Numbered from the stretch's first letter, positions 32,651 to 43,755 are shown. The stretch: DNA of 64,000 nucleotides from Hysterangium stoloniferum (GCA_015178975.1 WHVD01000117.1:208654-272653), one strand, 5' to 3'. Notes: a model not told the origin generated them from the letters alone. Translations and numbers: made by a program.

Positions 32651-32950
32651 GTCACAGTTCCTCTTTCCATAAATGTTTTCTCGTGCTCATACAAGTGTTC
32701 TTTTTGACAGATTGTATCCCCTCGCGACTGAAAGTCTTGCTACAATGATTGCACTCAACGATTACATGGGAAAGAGGAGCTTACTCGTTGCCCAGTTCCC
32801 AACTGTGTTGGTCAAACACATTGAGGAGACTGTCTGTCCTGAGGTCAAGAGATGGTGAGATTTTAGGCACTCACGTATACTTAATGTTTGATGATTGATT
32901 CTATATTAATCCAGCCATGTTTCGGCGTTTCGCACCGCACTTATTATATG
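32121..32950 (+). pseudogene. MDP..SIKP family, copy G (11-nt deletion)
   Basis: ATG 32121, exon 1 of 173 nt as in F (MDPLSSIKPTVVLIGIVAAL), intron GTAAGC...CGCCATAG, then exon 2. There, F reads GATGGGATTGTCCATCACAT before TGGAGGGG while G reads GACGGGTG; the net 11-nt loss shifts the frame and stops it at about 32496. Beyond the lesion the family frame resumes (RLPGIDTDVRYNIFSSMF), splices at GTGAGT (32647) to an exon from about 32712 (LYPLATESLATMIALNDYMG, TVLVKHIEETVCPEVKR) and again near 32857. G keeps the exon that F has lost, so the two together show the family layout, but neither is whole. Confidence 0.72.
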
Positions 32951-33334
32951 TTTGTGTTGCGTATTGTCATAGAAGACTGGTATTTAAACGGATAGTTGTC
33001 GTTGTCATCGCTTCATCCGTCCCGATAACCATGTTCACTTCATCCTCCCATCACTTAACTTCACCATGTGGATGCAGTTAGGGCCGGGTCAGAGAACGAA
33101 CACGCAAAGCTTCCTATGGCGACAGCCATAACACCCAATGCTGCCGATTTGGGTGTTCCGGTCGTGGGTGGTGGTGCACCCGCTGCGAATGACCGCAGCG
33201 ATGACGCACAGGTCAACCCAGCAATTGGATGCCACGAATGGAGAACATGCGGTGGATATTAACGACACTGAACGAGAGGCAGACGTTCAGCACCGTGAAA
33301 GATCCAGTGATGCGGTTCCAGGTTTGTAAGGGAA

Positions 33335-33567
33335 AGCTGAAAAGAACAGAGAACTCCTTTATTTCCGCCTCCCACCCCCCGTCACCGGCACCGTATAGCC
33401 TTGTACAGGCTTGGAGTTGGTGTAAAGGGTTGGGGTTCGTCTTGGAGATCCTCGGACAAACCCCAACCCCTTACACCAACTCCAAGCCTGCGCAAGGCTA
33501 TACCGGTGCCAGTGACGAAAAGGGTGGGAGGAGGCGAAAATAAAGGAGTTCTCTGTTCTTTTCAGCC
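33335..33567. mobile_element. 233-bp foldback element (long imperfect hairpin)
   Basis: The left arm (33335-33437) and the reverse complement of the right arm (33459-33567) match at roughly nine bases in ten over about 105 bp; examples are GAAAAGAACAGAGAACTCCT and GGCTTGGAGTTGGTGTAAAG in both. The loop is about 21 bases. There is no coding capacity. The long stem with a tiny loop is typical of foldback or MITE-like insertions and of small-RNA source hairpins. Target duplication not resolved. Confidence 0.88.
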
Positions 33568-33582
33568 TTCTCTTCTCTTTGT

Positions 33583-33608
<26 letters not shown>
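33583..33608. repeat. (TC)n microsatellite
   Basis: About 12 uninterrupted TC units followed by a T/C-rich tail to about 33640, directly after the foldback element. Confidence 0.95.
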
Positions 33609-33613
<5 letters not shown>

Positions 33614-34600
33614 TTCTGTCTTCCTTTCTTCTTTTTTAATGTGTGCATCTTATTCCGTCCCTTTCTTATTTTGAGTTGGGGCTCTGAAGGCTTAATTTTC
33701 GTCTTTGAGGATGTAGTAAGCCCATCTCTGCCGTCACAACTCCCAGCTACGTCGAGGCGGTCCGTGCCATGATGAGGATGTGCCACTGGATGTGCAAATG
33801 TAAGCTCTGATTCCACTCTTCCAACACAATTTGTTAATTTGTGCCTTCCTCGCCACTTTCTCCCAGACGTTCTGGATCCATGGAGTATTGTGAAAGGAAT
33901 AACAGTGGATCAATCTGTAATGGTTGGTGTATGCACAGTATTATTTCTTTATATTACTGTCTCTCTAACTGTTACGGACCAGGTGTGACTCTAGGACAAC
34001 AACAGTTCGGATCTTTCACATCCAGCAATATCATATCTATAAGGTCACAGAGCCGAGTTCCAAAAGATAAATCGCCTAAAACCATGTAAGTTTTTGAAGC
34101 CCCCCTTGTCATGTATGACATGATAGTAACATCCCTATCCTCCCATGCATTTGACTGCAGGAATTCAAGATGGCCGATTGTTGAGGTGCTAGCCTCTTTT
34201 TCAGATTCTTCGGTGTTGACGTTGGCAATTACGACGACCTGATTGGCGTTCTTCGCAGAATTAGTAAGTGAGGGTTCTCACCACACCTTTCAGTGCCCTT
34301 ACGTTATGCATCCTTCTATGCCGGTCAAAAACAGATATCAATTCCTTGCAGCCATACAAGTGTGAGTTGTTGGTCGTTTAACTCACTGTCACGAACTTTT
34401 GTTTACACTTAGCCGTTAGTCCTTATGTCTAGCCAACTTATTTGCCATTCAGTCTCATTCCTCTATCGGTTTTGATGCTATGCTCTAGAATTATTTTGTG
34501 AGAGAAGCCATCGTGCTTTATTCTAGCCGTTGTTGACCTTCGTACAGACTATCTGGACGCAACTGACTTCATTGCCCTTGCAGTGTAGAAATCGGAGAAC

Positions 34601-35024
34601 TGACGATGTAATACTGACAAAAAGTACTATTTTTTTTAGCCAAAGGAACCCTCTCTTTTATCCGTTCTTTTTGCCTTTTGCCTGTTGTCTTTATCTTGTA
34701 CTGAATGGCTTGTGTTCATTGTAACAAAAAGAACACCTGAAGTCAACCTACGTCCAACCTACTGAAAGCTAATTTTTACTTTCAGCTGCGTGTAATTACT
34801 ACACCAGTTTATTGACAGAGCTATGAAGCTCGTCAACATCAACGTCGACTGTTGCCCAATGATGGTTAGTCCTCTGCTGCCTAAGAAGGGCACATCGTTC
34901 CTTCAAACCTTGTGCTATAACGTCACACATTCAATTATAACCTATTCCTTTGCTACGCATAAGTATATCATGATTGGAAGTACCAAGTTTTACTCCAACT
35001 GGGGTCTCATCGCGCGTCTGGCAG
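34601..35024. other. Spacer before the FAD monooxygenase relic
   Basis: AT-rich with a T run at 34628. The ORF from 34823 runs antisense into the monooxygenase relic and is a shadow. Confidence 0.5.
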
Positions 35025-36310
35025 TCAACGTTTCCTCCGATTCATCCAATCCACGGCTAATGCAGCATCCCAGGTGCTCAGCAATGCCCTCAAGCGAATT
35101 GACTCGTCGGCCATTAAGCGGAACATGGCCCTGTCACGCTCTTTGGCCTCAGGAGTCGCTTTTTGTAGCCACTTGGTCATGCCATGGGCTTCTGCGATTG
35201 CATCATGGGCCCAAATATTAGCGGGATCCTCACTATAACCACCTCTTTGCACAATGCGTTTACTTTCGATAGATTGTTGATTCGTATATTCTGAGAAGGC
35301 TTGATGGCGCAACGTTGGCCATTTATTGAGTAGGGATTCGGGGCGCGTCCCTGTAGTACTGCTGACAATGCTCGGCCTAAAGGACCGGCGTCCAGGAGAC
35401 CTGCCGTGAGTCTTAGACCACCTATCGTATCATCAGAGAAGCAAATGGATCGCTGAAGCTCTTTTCCCTTACCAATAGGATTGTTTGAATGGGCAGCATC
35501 TCCAATTAGCAATACCCTTCCTTTACGCAACTGTGTAGCGCATCATTGGTGTACTTTGTATGGGCTAATATGTACGAGCTTGCATTGAATCCTTCTATCC
35601 GGCAAAAAGTGGAGAATGCGTTGTTGGGCTTCTTCCTTGTGCTATTCGAGAGACATGTCAGGTTTCTACCCATATGCAACTCGCCAGAGATGTTTTTCTG
35701 GGTCAATTGCAGCAATAATGCCCCAGTGGACAGGATCGACGAAAAACTTTCCTGACGTGAAATCGAAATCAGAGAAAGGGTATAAAACATCCGTCGTAAC
35801 GAATTCCTCTTTTGGCCATGTGAAGCCTGCAAATTCGATGTTCATTATCTTTCGTGCTATACTCTTTGAACCGTCCGCACCGATCAACCAATCACATGTT
35901 ATTCGTGAGGTATTGCCTTGAGAGCTCTTGCAAGTGATACAGACTGGGCCCTGTTCAGAGCCATCGGAAACGTATATTACTTCTGAGTCGAAGGAGATTT
36001 CTGCGTTTGCGAAAGTTTCCAGTTGGAAAGAAGGACCCTGACAATATAAGCTGGCCACAACTGAGGGCTGCAGCAATACCCTCTAAGTTTGGCAATATTG
36101 CAGGCTGGACGACTCGGTTGCGACTGCTTGAAGGGCATCATATACATTCGCTGGCTGGTAGACAATTGCACGGGGGGACTCGCTGGGACATGAAAGTGCT
36201 TCTAGAATCCGGACCTGGACACCATGAGAGGCCAGAACAATGCCTACCAAGAGACTAACTGGACCTGCACCACAGATGACCACTTGTGTATGATGTGCGC
36301 TCTGAGCCAT
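35025..36310 (-). pseudogene. FAD-dependent monooxygenase (phenol hydroxylase / FAD_binding_3 type), dead
   Basis: Such enzymes hydroxylate aromatic or secondary-metabolite substrates with FAD and NAD(P)H. On the minus strand from ATG 36310 the Rossmann motif VVICGAGPVSLLVGIVLASH and the following acidic residue (RILE) are present; then a deletion and frameshift follow RAIVYQPAN. Later pieces are the second FAD motif (CDWLIGADGSKSIARK, about 35880) and the third (GRVLLIGDAAHSNNPIG, about 35510), followed by a real 51-nt intron (GTAAGG...GATAG) and GLRLTAGLLDAGPLGRALS. Between these, the aligned frame carries TAG after RVAYG, TAG after MSLE and TGA after YKVHQ. Near 35347 one base is missing, and the tail (SEYTNQQSIESKRIVQRGGY) is in another frame. 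At least three nonsense changes, one deletion and one frameshift: a pseudogene. Confidence 0.85.
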
Positions 36311-37408
36311 GAACGAGGTCAGATGGAGTCAACAAGAAAATAATACTATGAAGACACGCCTCAGAATTCGACATAACTTTCGATTTGCGGTCTAGCTAGC
36401 TATTGTGTGGATGTTTCATCAATTGGTAGGAGTTCCGCTGGTAACATCTAGTTCAACTAGCGATTTGTCTGATTACACACATCAGGCTGCGCGTCACATA
36501 ATCAAACCAATTCCACGCAATCAAATTCTTTTATATCGTGTTGAAGTCCAACCTAATAATAATTACAGTAATACATTGACGCATATCACATAGGACAAAT
36601 CTCATTAAACATCGCAGACCAAACTAATTTATTTTCAACATCTAGATAATTTTTGCATTATAGCCTACAGACCATCGATATGAAGCTCGACAGAGTCGCT
36701 CTATATGTTAGCCAGCTGATAGATCCCCTGGTGTGTTCTTGTTCAGCCTGCCAGTGATTCCGGTGGGTCGCTGGCTCTGAGTCGCTCCACGCCGTACGGA
36801 AGTTAGCGTTGTTCACACCTAATACACTGACGCTCCGGACTTGAATTCACGGTACGCGAGCTAAAGCTTTTCGTCTGCAGGGTACATGTAGGCCTGAACA
36901 TTCTGCCATGACTTCATGCGACAGACATATATATACTACACAATGGCCTATGATGGACACGGACGAGATAGCTTTTATCGAGAGGGCTTCCCAACACGCG
37001 GTGTATTCTAGAATAGGTCCCAGCGAGTACGCCATTGCCATCGCTGCTGTCTTTGGCTGGTGTGCTACTAGACTGCTGGTCACTAGCGATGCAATTCTAC
37101 GCGGCGGGTGACTTCTAGTTTGTCGTGCTAAATGCCAATTCTGCGTAAGGGTGTTATAATTGCTATCTAACCCTACTTTCAGAACATGCTTCAGATTGGA
37201 AATAAGTCATATTTCATAAATTGTCTGTACAAATGTTAAATTTTTTTCCAGCCCCGACAAGATAACTATTGGTTGATCGTTGATATATTTATAAGGTCGC
37301 CCTAGGCCACAGCTACAGCCTTGTTCCCGCTATCCTCAAACTCACTCTAAACCACTAGCATCTAGAGCGATTCCAAGCGCTTACACAGCATCTCAAACTC
37401 AACAACCC
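36311..37408. other. Spacer without recognisable gene
   Basis: AT-rich. The ORFs at 36405-36593 and 36847-37111 lack support. A TATA-like TATTTATAAGGTC is near 37286, about 120 bp before the start of relic H. Confidence 0.5.
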
Positions 37409-38340
37409 ATGGATCCTTTGGGTTTCATCAAACCTATGGCAGTCAATACAATGTTGGGATCGCTCTTGTTCTACGTTCGGCTGATTCATGTTGAAACCAG
37501 TGCTGGCTGCTTTCGCTCAGTCAATGAAACAATATCGATGTTAGAAAATGGAATTGTAGTTTTGGGAATCTGATGGTGAAAGCAGCCAGAACCATTCCCA
37601 GCGTAAACCAGTCGAGGTTGAGAACGAGAAATACCGCCACGGGTTTGATGGAACCGAAGGGATCCATCTATGTTTGAGCGTAAGAGGTTGTGTGAATGCT
37701 TTGTTATCTCTGATGATGCCAGTGTTCCCACCACCACCATACTAAATAAAAGTTCCCACTAAAGCATCTAGCTCTTCACAAATCTCCCCATTATGTCCGA
37801 GTACATGTTCCTTTCTTCCTCAACTATTCTTTTGAGGCATGTCAACTCATGTTCTCGGACAATATCAAAAAACTCTCTCTCATCTCAAGGGTCAATTACT
37901 CAATATGGACACTGGCATGAAGAATGAGATCTTCAAGGTCATTCTCACAACATTCAAGCCGTAACTCAGTCTCAAATTTTACTTTACCTAGGCCATTAGG
38001 CGGCATAATGTGCCCCTCCCAAGGACACCCACTCTGCACGCGGCTCGTAATGGCGGCATGTGAGTCCAGTGGCACTTTTTCAGTGCTGGTAACTTATGGC
38101 TCATATATGCTATAATCTTGGCAGATAGTATCCCTTCGTGACCAAAATTCTTAGCGCAATTATTGTGCTCATCAATTGCACCGGGGAGAAAGTGAGCTCG
38201 TTGCATATTTCCCACCTGTGCTGGCGACGCACATTGTGGAAACGCTCTTTCCTCAGCTTAGAGCTGGTGAGTATTTTACATAGCCACATGCCTTACATTA
38301 TTGACGATTACTAACGTGCTTATCTAGCCATTTGTTGGTG
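37409..38340 (+). pseudogene. MDP..SIKP family, relic H, with an inverted N-terminal piece
   Basis: ATG 37409 opens MDPLGFIKPMAV, the family start, but decays quickly. On the opposite strand, 37667 down to about 37560 reads MDPFGSIKPVAVFLVLNLD, a second N-terminus, so the beginning is again a small inverted repeat (GGCTGCTTTC occurs on both strands). Farther on, stretches align with later family exons: CTCGGACAATATC...CATTCTCACAACATTC (about 37855-37960) with the RLPGIDTDVRYN region, and GTTGCATATTTCCCACCTGT (about 38200) with the VAQFPTVLVKH exon, followed by a 5' splice-like GTGAGT at 38268. Stops are frequent. An old, fully broken copy. Confidence 0.6.
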
Positions 38341-40075
38341 CTTGGCACAGTTTTACTGTACACCCGTGCTCCGTGTTACTCAGTGTCAATATTTCATTGC
38401 CTTGTCTCGTCATCCCAGACTAATATTTGAAGGAACAGTATTAATTGTTCGCATTTGAGAATCCAGCTAACCATCCACCTGGTAGGGCTATTGGTTTGCA
38501 GATGATGGCGGTGCAAAGGGAAGAACTTGGGAATAGAATGGACGCCTAGGATGCGATTGCTCAAGCTACATTCCCTGCCCTACCTCCAACTCACAATGAC
38601 ATATTTCCTCACGCCACAATATTCATGCCCATTTGTCCTCGTATCCGTGCCTCATAATATCCTCCTCATTACTTATCTCGACGCAGACCCCGCCAACCAC
38701 CTCCAGCCCAAAGGAGCCGAAGAATAAAGACCTAGATAGGACTGCTCTATATGCCAATCCATACTATGGTCATATGTTGAATACTGGATTCGACATCGTA
38801 CCGAACCCAGTATTCAAGATAACTGGTCGCGCACCCGTTGCAAACCATTGGAACAGTAGCGCTCGGCCTGGCAACCAGGAGGTGATTCGGATGACAAGAA
38901 CGAAGATGAGGAGGCTGAGAATATTAACGTCACTATGCAGGACGCAGGCATTCAGCACGGCGCAAGGTGAAATATGATGATTCTAGGTTCGTGCAGCCCA
39001 CTTATATCACTTTTATCGTATCCTTATTTAGAAATGATATTACTCTTGAAGACCGAGGAGTCCGTCTTCCCGTCCTTCCCCAGTTGAATATCACTAACAG
39101 CAGCAACCCACAGGGTATTTCCGACTAAGCTCTCGCGTCTTGTGTATATCTTATGCTATGTATCTTTATATGATGCACCGGTGACCTTTGTGCCCAGAGT
39201 CACTTTAAGATTATCCAAGGTCATTAGTCAAAGCCCAAGTTGCTGGCGGGTTGTGTAAAATACGGCAATTGAATTGTGTGTGCGTATTTCGACAGTAGTA
39301 AGTCTTGGGGTGAAGTTAATGGTAACCGTGAGGGGGTCTTTGCCATAAATACCTACGCCGCCGTACTCTATGAGAAAAGGTACGGAAGAGAGAACCCAGC
39401 GAATAGGCCCGTATTAGCGGTCGGAAAGTCCTGATCAAATTGACTGCAAAACAAGGCGTTACAGTACAAGTTGAAAACGCTGACTACATCATCGGTTTTT
39501 GATCATTATGACTATTCATCACAATCGATCGGTGGGATTGATCCATTATCACTTGTAGTCTTTAATCCAACGCCGGTATGAATATCAAATTTCCCTCTAT
39601 CTCCATGGTACAAAGGTTCCTTGGAAATAAGTGCCATATATTGCTAACTAAGGCCGTTGCCTCATGGAAGTAGGAAATAATGTGCCTGATACACGGAATT
39701 TGGAGTTTATTAAAAGCGCTGCATAGATGAAAGGTTGTTGGATTCCCCGCCTCACGTCAATCCCGATGCCGACGAGATTAACATCATCACGACTATATCT
39801 ATTTTTTAAAGGTACAACCTATGTAACATGAGGAGCAGAAAGCCAAACAATGGTATGATCAGGTGTATCTCATGAGCGGCACCTCTTCTTTCGTATATAT
39901 ACATGTATCCACATTTTCAGATATTTTATTGTAAAATATAAATTTTCGACACTTTATTAGAGTATCATATGTCGAGATAGAAGCTAAGGAAGTAACTCGG
40001 CCTTGATATAATAGAATAAAATGACAGTAGACAACTTTCCGCCCTGCAACTTATCACCAATATAGCAATTTTGGT
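38341..40075. other. Decayed tail of unit H, then spacer
   Basis: About 38850-38970 shows the similarity to 33165-33310 noted for the G unit, with an acidic or basic low-complexity frame. From about 39000 to 40075 I see stops in all frames and no recognisable gene. Confidence 0.5.
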
Positions 40076-40380
40076 GTTGTTTCTCTTATATAACATGTAA
40101 CCCATCATGTAGGCATGTATGCCGTTGTGGAGCACACATCGTCTGACACGAGTTTCATTACAAAAACTTCAAAATTACATACTTACGGTAACTAAGTGCT
40201 GCGGATGATATGTGAGCTCGACGAGCACATGTTCATTCTAAAATGGAGTGTGAAAAAATCTCTCACTTATGGTTACAGGGGTGGCTGGAGTTTAAACCGA
40301 GTTATGGCGGAGCTGCAAAAAGTTTATGGAAGTCTTGGGGAGGGACATGGGGGTACCGTATCAATCCAGACATTGGAGAA
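40076..40380. repeat. Duplicated segment (pairs with 43498-43755)
   Basis: TTTCATTACAAAAACTTC, GATATGTGAGCTCGACGAG and TTCATTCTAAAATGGAGTGT recur at 43498-43755 with small changes. The copies differ in that only this one is followed by the proline-codon minisatellite. Confidence 0.85.
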
Positions 40381-40633
40381 TCAATTACCTCCACTTCCGC
40401 AACCGCCTCCACCACCTTCTCAACCGCCTCCACCACCTCAACCGCCTCCACCACCTCCGCAACCGCCTCCACCACCTCCGCACCCGCCTCCACCACCTCC
40501 GCAACCGCCTCCACCACCGCCGCAACCGCCTCCACTACCGCCGCAACCGCCAGATGCCCCACCACAACCAGCTGCGCCGCATCCAGTACCGCATCCCCCA
40601 CCCCCACCCACAGCACTTCCATATCCACCATAA
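40205..40633 (+). CDS. Proline-rich ORF built on a 21-bp minisatellite
   Basis: From ATG 40205 a 142-codon frame starts MICELDEHMFILKWSVKKSL and then becomes almost pure QPPPPPP and HPPPPPP repeats (about residues 62-130) before ending at TAA 40631. The second copy of the N-terminal part (43623) stops after MICEIDELLFILKWSV, so the protein is not conserved between copies. Its stop lies only 22 bp from the stop of the GRDP-like gene on the other strand, so their 3' ends overlap if both are transcribed. It may equally be a non-coding repeat; I give it low weight as a gene. Confidence 0.3.
   Translation: MICELDEHMFILKWSVKKSLTYGYRGGWSLNRVMAELQKVYGSLGEGHGGTVSIQTLENQLPPLPQPPPPPSQPPPPPQPPPPPPQPPPPPPHPPPPPPQPPPPPPQPPPLPPQPPDAPPQPAAPHPVPHPPPPPTALPYPP
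40396..40550. repeat. 21-bp CCGCCTCCACCACCTCCGCAA minisatellite
   Basis: About seven tandem units, the first two shortened. Unit-to-unit changes are mostly in one or two positions (CAACCG or CACCCG; CCTCCG or CCGCCG). Confidence 0.92.
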
Positions 40634-40654
40634 AATCTAAGCAGTTGAAACTCA

Positions 40655-42925
40655 TTAGCCTAATGCATCTTCGAACAATGTGGATTGCTGCACGCACCCG
40701 TACGGAGTAGTCATCGAGACACCCCAGTATAGATAGTAGTCCCTATAACCACGGTAAGGGTCGTCCATAAATGCCTCTCTATGATTCCTATCTCTCGTCT
40801 CATTTCGCTTCGCCTGTAAAGCACGCCATGGATCTCTTGCAGCGCGCTTCTTTGCACTAGCAACACGCCTCTGTGTCTTTTCCCTCCTTGAGTCCTTGTG
40901 CTGTTGCGTTTCTGGTGCACTCGGATCACCAAATTGCACATTATGCTCGGAAGGGTGGGAACTCTCGGCTTCATCCTCCTCCGTGCAGATGATATCGGGG
41001 CGATTGTTGACAGGAGTCAGGGGTGGAGGAGGGCCCTCTTCCTTCTTGCTGCCGATGCGGCTGAGCGAAGTAACGATTCTTCTGATTAGGGATTCCTGCC
41101 GGCGGTCTACGACGCAGCCACATACACTGTACGGTACCCCGAAGCGATTCCTCCACTCTTTGGCCGTGATATCATATGCGGTAGAGAGTATCTGCGCCTC
41201 GATGTTGTCATCGTGGTTTGGCGTGCGTCCTATACATGACTGGGTATCCTCCCTATACTTTGAGCTTTTGAGCTGATGAGAGTGCCACGATAAGTCCTAT
41301 CATCCAGAGAGGGTCAGTTCCGATACAGTTAAAAGTGACTGTAACCTACGATATCCTGTGAGTTCTGTCAGCCAACTAAAGAAGAGAGTTGTATCTGGTC
41401 ACTCACCAGCGTAGGAACAAAAAACGTGGTTGATTTTTCTTGCATCAAATCAAGGAATGCATGGTATCTCGCCACTGAACGAACAAGAGGTGCCGAATCA
41501 AGGGGATGATCAAATCGATTAGGCTCCGTCCATCCAAGTCCAACCATCTTATCAATGAAACCCCCTTGGCGCAGGACTGCACCAACAAGATCTATTGATG
41601 CCAGCCCTGGCCCTGAATTGCTATATGCAGCAGCAAGGCGTTGTATCCTGGAAATACGTTCGCACCCGGAATGATCGATCATTGTCTGATGGTCTCTCAC
41701 CTCGGAAGCGGCTTGACTCCCGGATTGTCTGTAAACTTGGGGCGTACGGAGTAATGGAGCTTTGTTAGGAGTGTGCTGTAGCTGTATCCGAGCCCCCTAG
41801 CCAGCTGCTGTGCCTGTTCTGCGATCTCCTTTGGCTGAATTGGTTTATTCATTTTAAAGAGATCATCGGGAGTCTGTTCTCCGGTCATGCCTTAAACCAA
41901 GGGCACTGTGATTTCAGAAAACGCACCTCAAAAAGCCTCTTGATGAATGCCTCGGCGGCGGTAAAGTCGGCTTCACCAGACTTAGGATCGAGCAGTGTTT
42001 CACTATAACAAACATGAGCGACCTTGTAGTCCAATGTAACACGGCGCACTTACGAGAGATAGACCGTTTGTCCTTCCCGTTTCTTCGTCAGCTCCATAGC
42101 AAATCTCATTATGCCTATGCTCTCCTTAGTAAATATATCCCCACACGACTCGCATCTATGCTCAAACTTTGGCTGAGCATACCCTTTCTCCCCAGCAGCC
42201 ACCCACTTGACAGAGTAGTTTAGGGCCAAGCAACGCGGGCAAGTGAGAGGCTCTGATAATGTGTCGGAACGGTCTAGGATGAGAGGTGGTGTAAATGACC
42301 ATGAGGTTGTGTCCTCGAAGAATCTTCGCCGTTTGGCCGAGGGAGGAAGTGGTTCGAGGCTTTGCGGGTCGATCAGAGATGAAATGAGGGTTAAAGGCAT
42401 ATCTCTACAGGGACATGATTCAGGGTCTGGTATCGGCGGTGAGACGGCCTTACTGGATGGTTTTCAGGTGGCTTGCGTAAGTCGAGTCTATGGGCATGCG
42501 CATGCTATCCTCATAATATGCTCGTGGATTCTACGAGAAGCCGATTAAAGAAAGTAGAATCCTTATAGCGATGCGCTTACAAGGAGATATGAATGCCACA
42601 CCATTACCACATCTAGCGGTGGAATAGTCGTTTCATTCAAGCCCGGCGAGCTCATTACCCAGGAAGTTTCCGTCCATTTGTAGAACCTGTGAACGGCCCG
42701 ATTCACATAAACGATCCATGCCAGGTTCCGATCCTCTGCTGCAATCCCGACTTGTTGGGCTTGAACTTTCTGTTTGAGTGCATGGATCGCCCCTAGCAGT
42801 CGCAAATGCGCTTGAAGTTCCGTCACGTTCACAAGTGGTTGCACATTATGCTCTCCAATGGGGAATTTATCAGGAAGTTTGGTCGGATATTCGGTGTATG
42901 CTGGTGGTACCTCTGAGTTCTGCAT
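40655..42925 (-). CDS. GRDP-like (DUF1399-type) protein, seven exons, intact
   Basis: Exons on the minus strand: 42925-42581, 42530-42454, 42404-42054, 42002-41927, 41873-41701, 41647-41407, 41296-40655. All junctions are GT-AG and in phase, five of six introns are 49-53 nt (the last 110), total 634 aa. The start is the first ATG of the conserved frame. Family signatures: PLDVVMVWHSYLL at residues 104-115 continued by NPRAYYED across intron 1; a CxxC pair (CPRC, 196-199, and CESC, 225-228) that could hold a metal; IDLVGAVLRQGGFIDKM; and FFVPTL joined across intron 6 to DLSWHSHQL (422-430). The WHxH/WHxY motifs are characteristic of glycine-rich-domain-protein-like proteins. The C-terminus is charged and Arg/Lys/Glu-rich, ending YRDYYLYWGVS. 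The biochemical function of the fungal members is not established. This is the cleanest cellular gene in the window. Confidence 0.88.
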
Positions 42926-43497
42926 TGTGGGAGGAGTTGAATTGAATGTGTGACTTATATATTGTCTGCTATCACATACGTGGCTGTCCGGTGTGGGCCG
43001 AGTCGACCTAGTCAGCCATGAGCCAATGCTTGGATATCAGATAAAGTGTGGGTTATGGGCGCTAAACAAGCTGGAGCCCGCCCGTAGCAAAGGGGTACGC
43101 TTTGCGACCGCCCCACAGCATAGCATCTTAGGCTTGTCATCAGGCAAGGTGAGATTTAGCGCCATGAATTAGCACCGCATAATTCGTCAGCGTGGGAGCA
43201 ATTTTGCATCCAATTCCCACGCCTACAGGGCCTACAGGAATAGTTGAAATTAAATACAATAAATTAAAACAAGATCAAACAAACTCCAAAGCAGTCCAGT
43301 AAATTCAATCAAGTCCAAAGATTCAAATAAACTCTGAGACAAATACATACCAATAAAATCAGGAAAAATACCAATCAGGAAATAAATAAATTTACCAATG
43401 AAATCTAACTATCCATATAACATCCTGCCAATACTCCCCCAATGCTTAACAAATGCTCATCAGTTCTCTCTCAATCAATGCTCAATCAATACTCAGT
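42926..43497. other. Upstream region of the GRDP-like gene
   Basis: No gene seen. It becomes very AT-rich from about 43240 (many AAATAAA and CCAAT-like words). TATATTGTC lies about 35 bp before the GRDP start at 42925 (read on the minus strand, GACAATATATAAG), a possible TATA box. Confidence 0.5.
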
Positions 43498-43755
43498 GTT
43501 GTTTCTCTTACACGAATATAACCCATCATGCATGTATGTGATTGTAGAGCACACATTGTCTGACATGACATGAGTTTCATTACAAAAACTCCAAAATTAC
43601 ATGCCTACAGTAACTATTATCAATGATATGTGAGATCGATGAGCTCCTGTTCATTCTAAAATGGAGTGTATAAAAATATCTCACTTATGGTTACTGGAGT
43701 TTAAACCGAGTTATGGTGGAGCTGCAAAAGGTTTATGGAAGGGTGCCGTATGCTG
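43498..43755. repeat. Second copy of the 40076-40380 segment, without minisatellite
   Basis: Same order of motifs as 40076-40380. The frame opening at 43623 stops after 16 codons at TAA, and the sequence then diverges where the other copy enters its proline-codon repeats. Confidence 0.85.

Larger units (their letters stand above)
33065..34600 (+). pseudogene. Downstream exon-like segments of the G unit
   Basis: Short spliceable segments follow G: HDEDVPLDVQM (about 33775), VLDPWSIVKGITVDQSVM (about 33868), GVTLGQQQFGSFTSSNIIS (about 33985), then FGVDVGNYDDLIGVLRRIS (about 34208) and DYLDATDFIALAV (about 34546), each between plausible GT and AG signals. A stretch at 33165-33310 is related to 38850-38970 (common motif GAATATTAACG or GATATTAACG and GCATTCAGCACGG or CGTTCAGCACCG), downstream of relic H, so the ancestral unit reaches at least this far. 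A foldback element interrupts it. I recognise no domain. Confidence 0.35.

Noticed and set aside
33401..33772. A 123-codon ORF over the foldback element and TC microsatellite
   Set aside because: Composed of one hairpin arm plus Ser/Leu/Phe runs from the microsatellite; no independent support.
34823..35921. Plus-strand ORFs at 34823-35221 and 35546-35921
   Set aside because: They are antisense to the FAD monooxygenase relic, whose motifs prove the minus strand to be the ancestral coding strand.
40326..40697. Other frames through the 21-bp minisatellite on both strands
   Set aside because: Alternative readings of the same repeat (LHHL-type or Val/Ala/Glu-type); only the frame with an upstream non-repetitive ATG part is listed, with low confidence.
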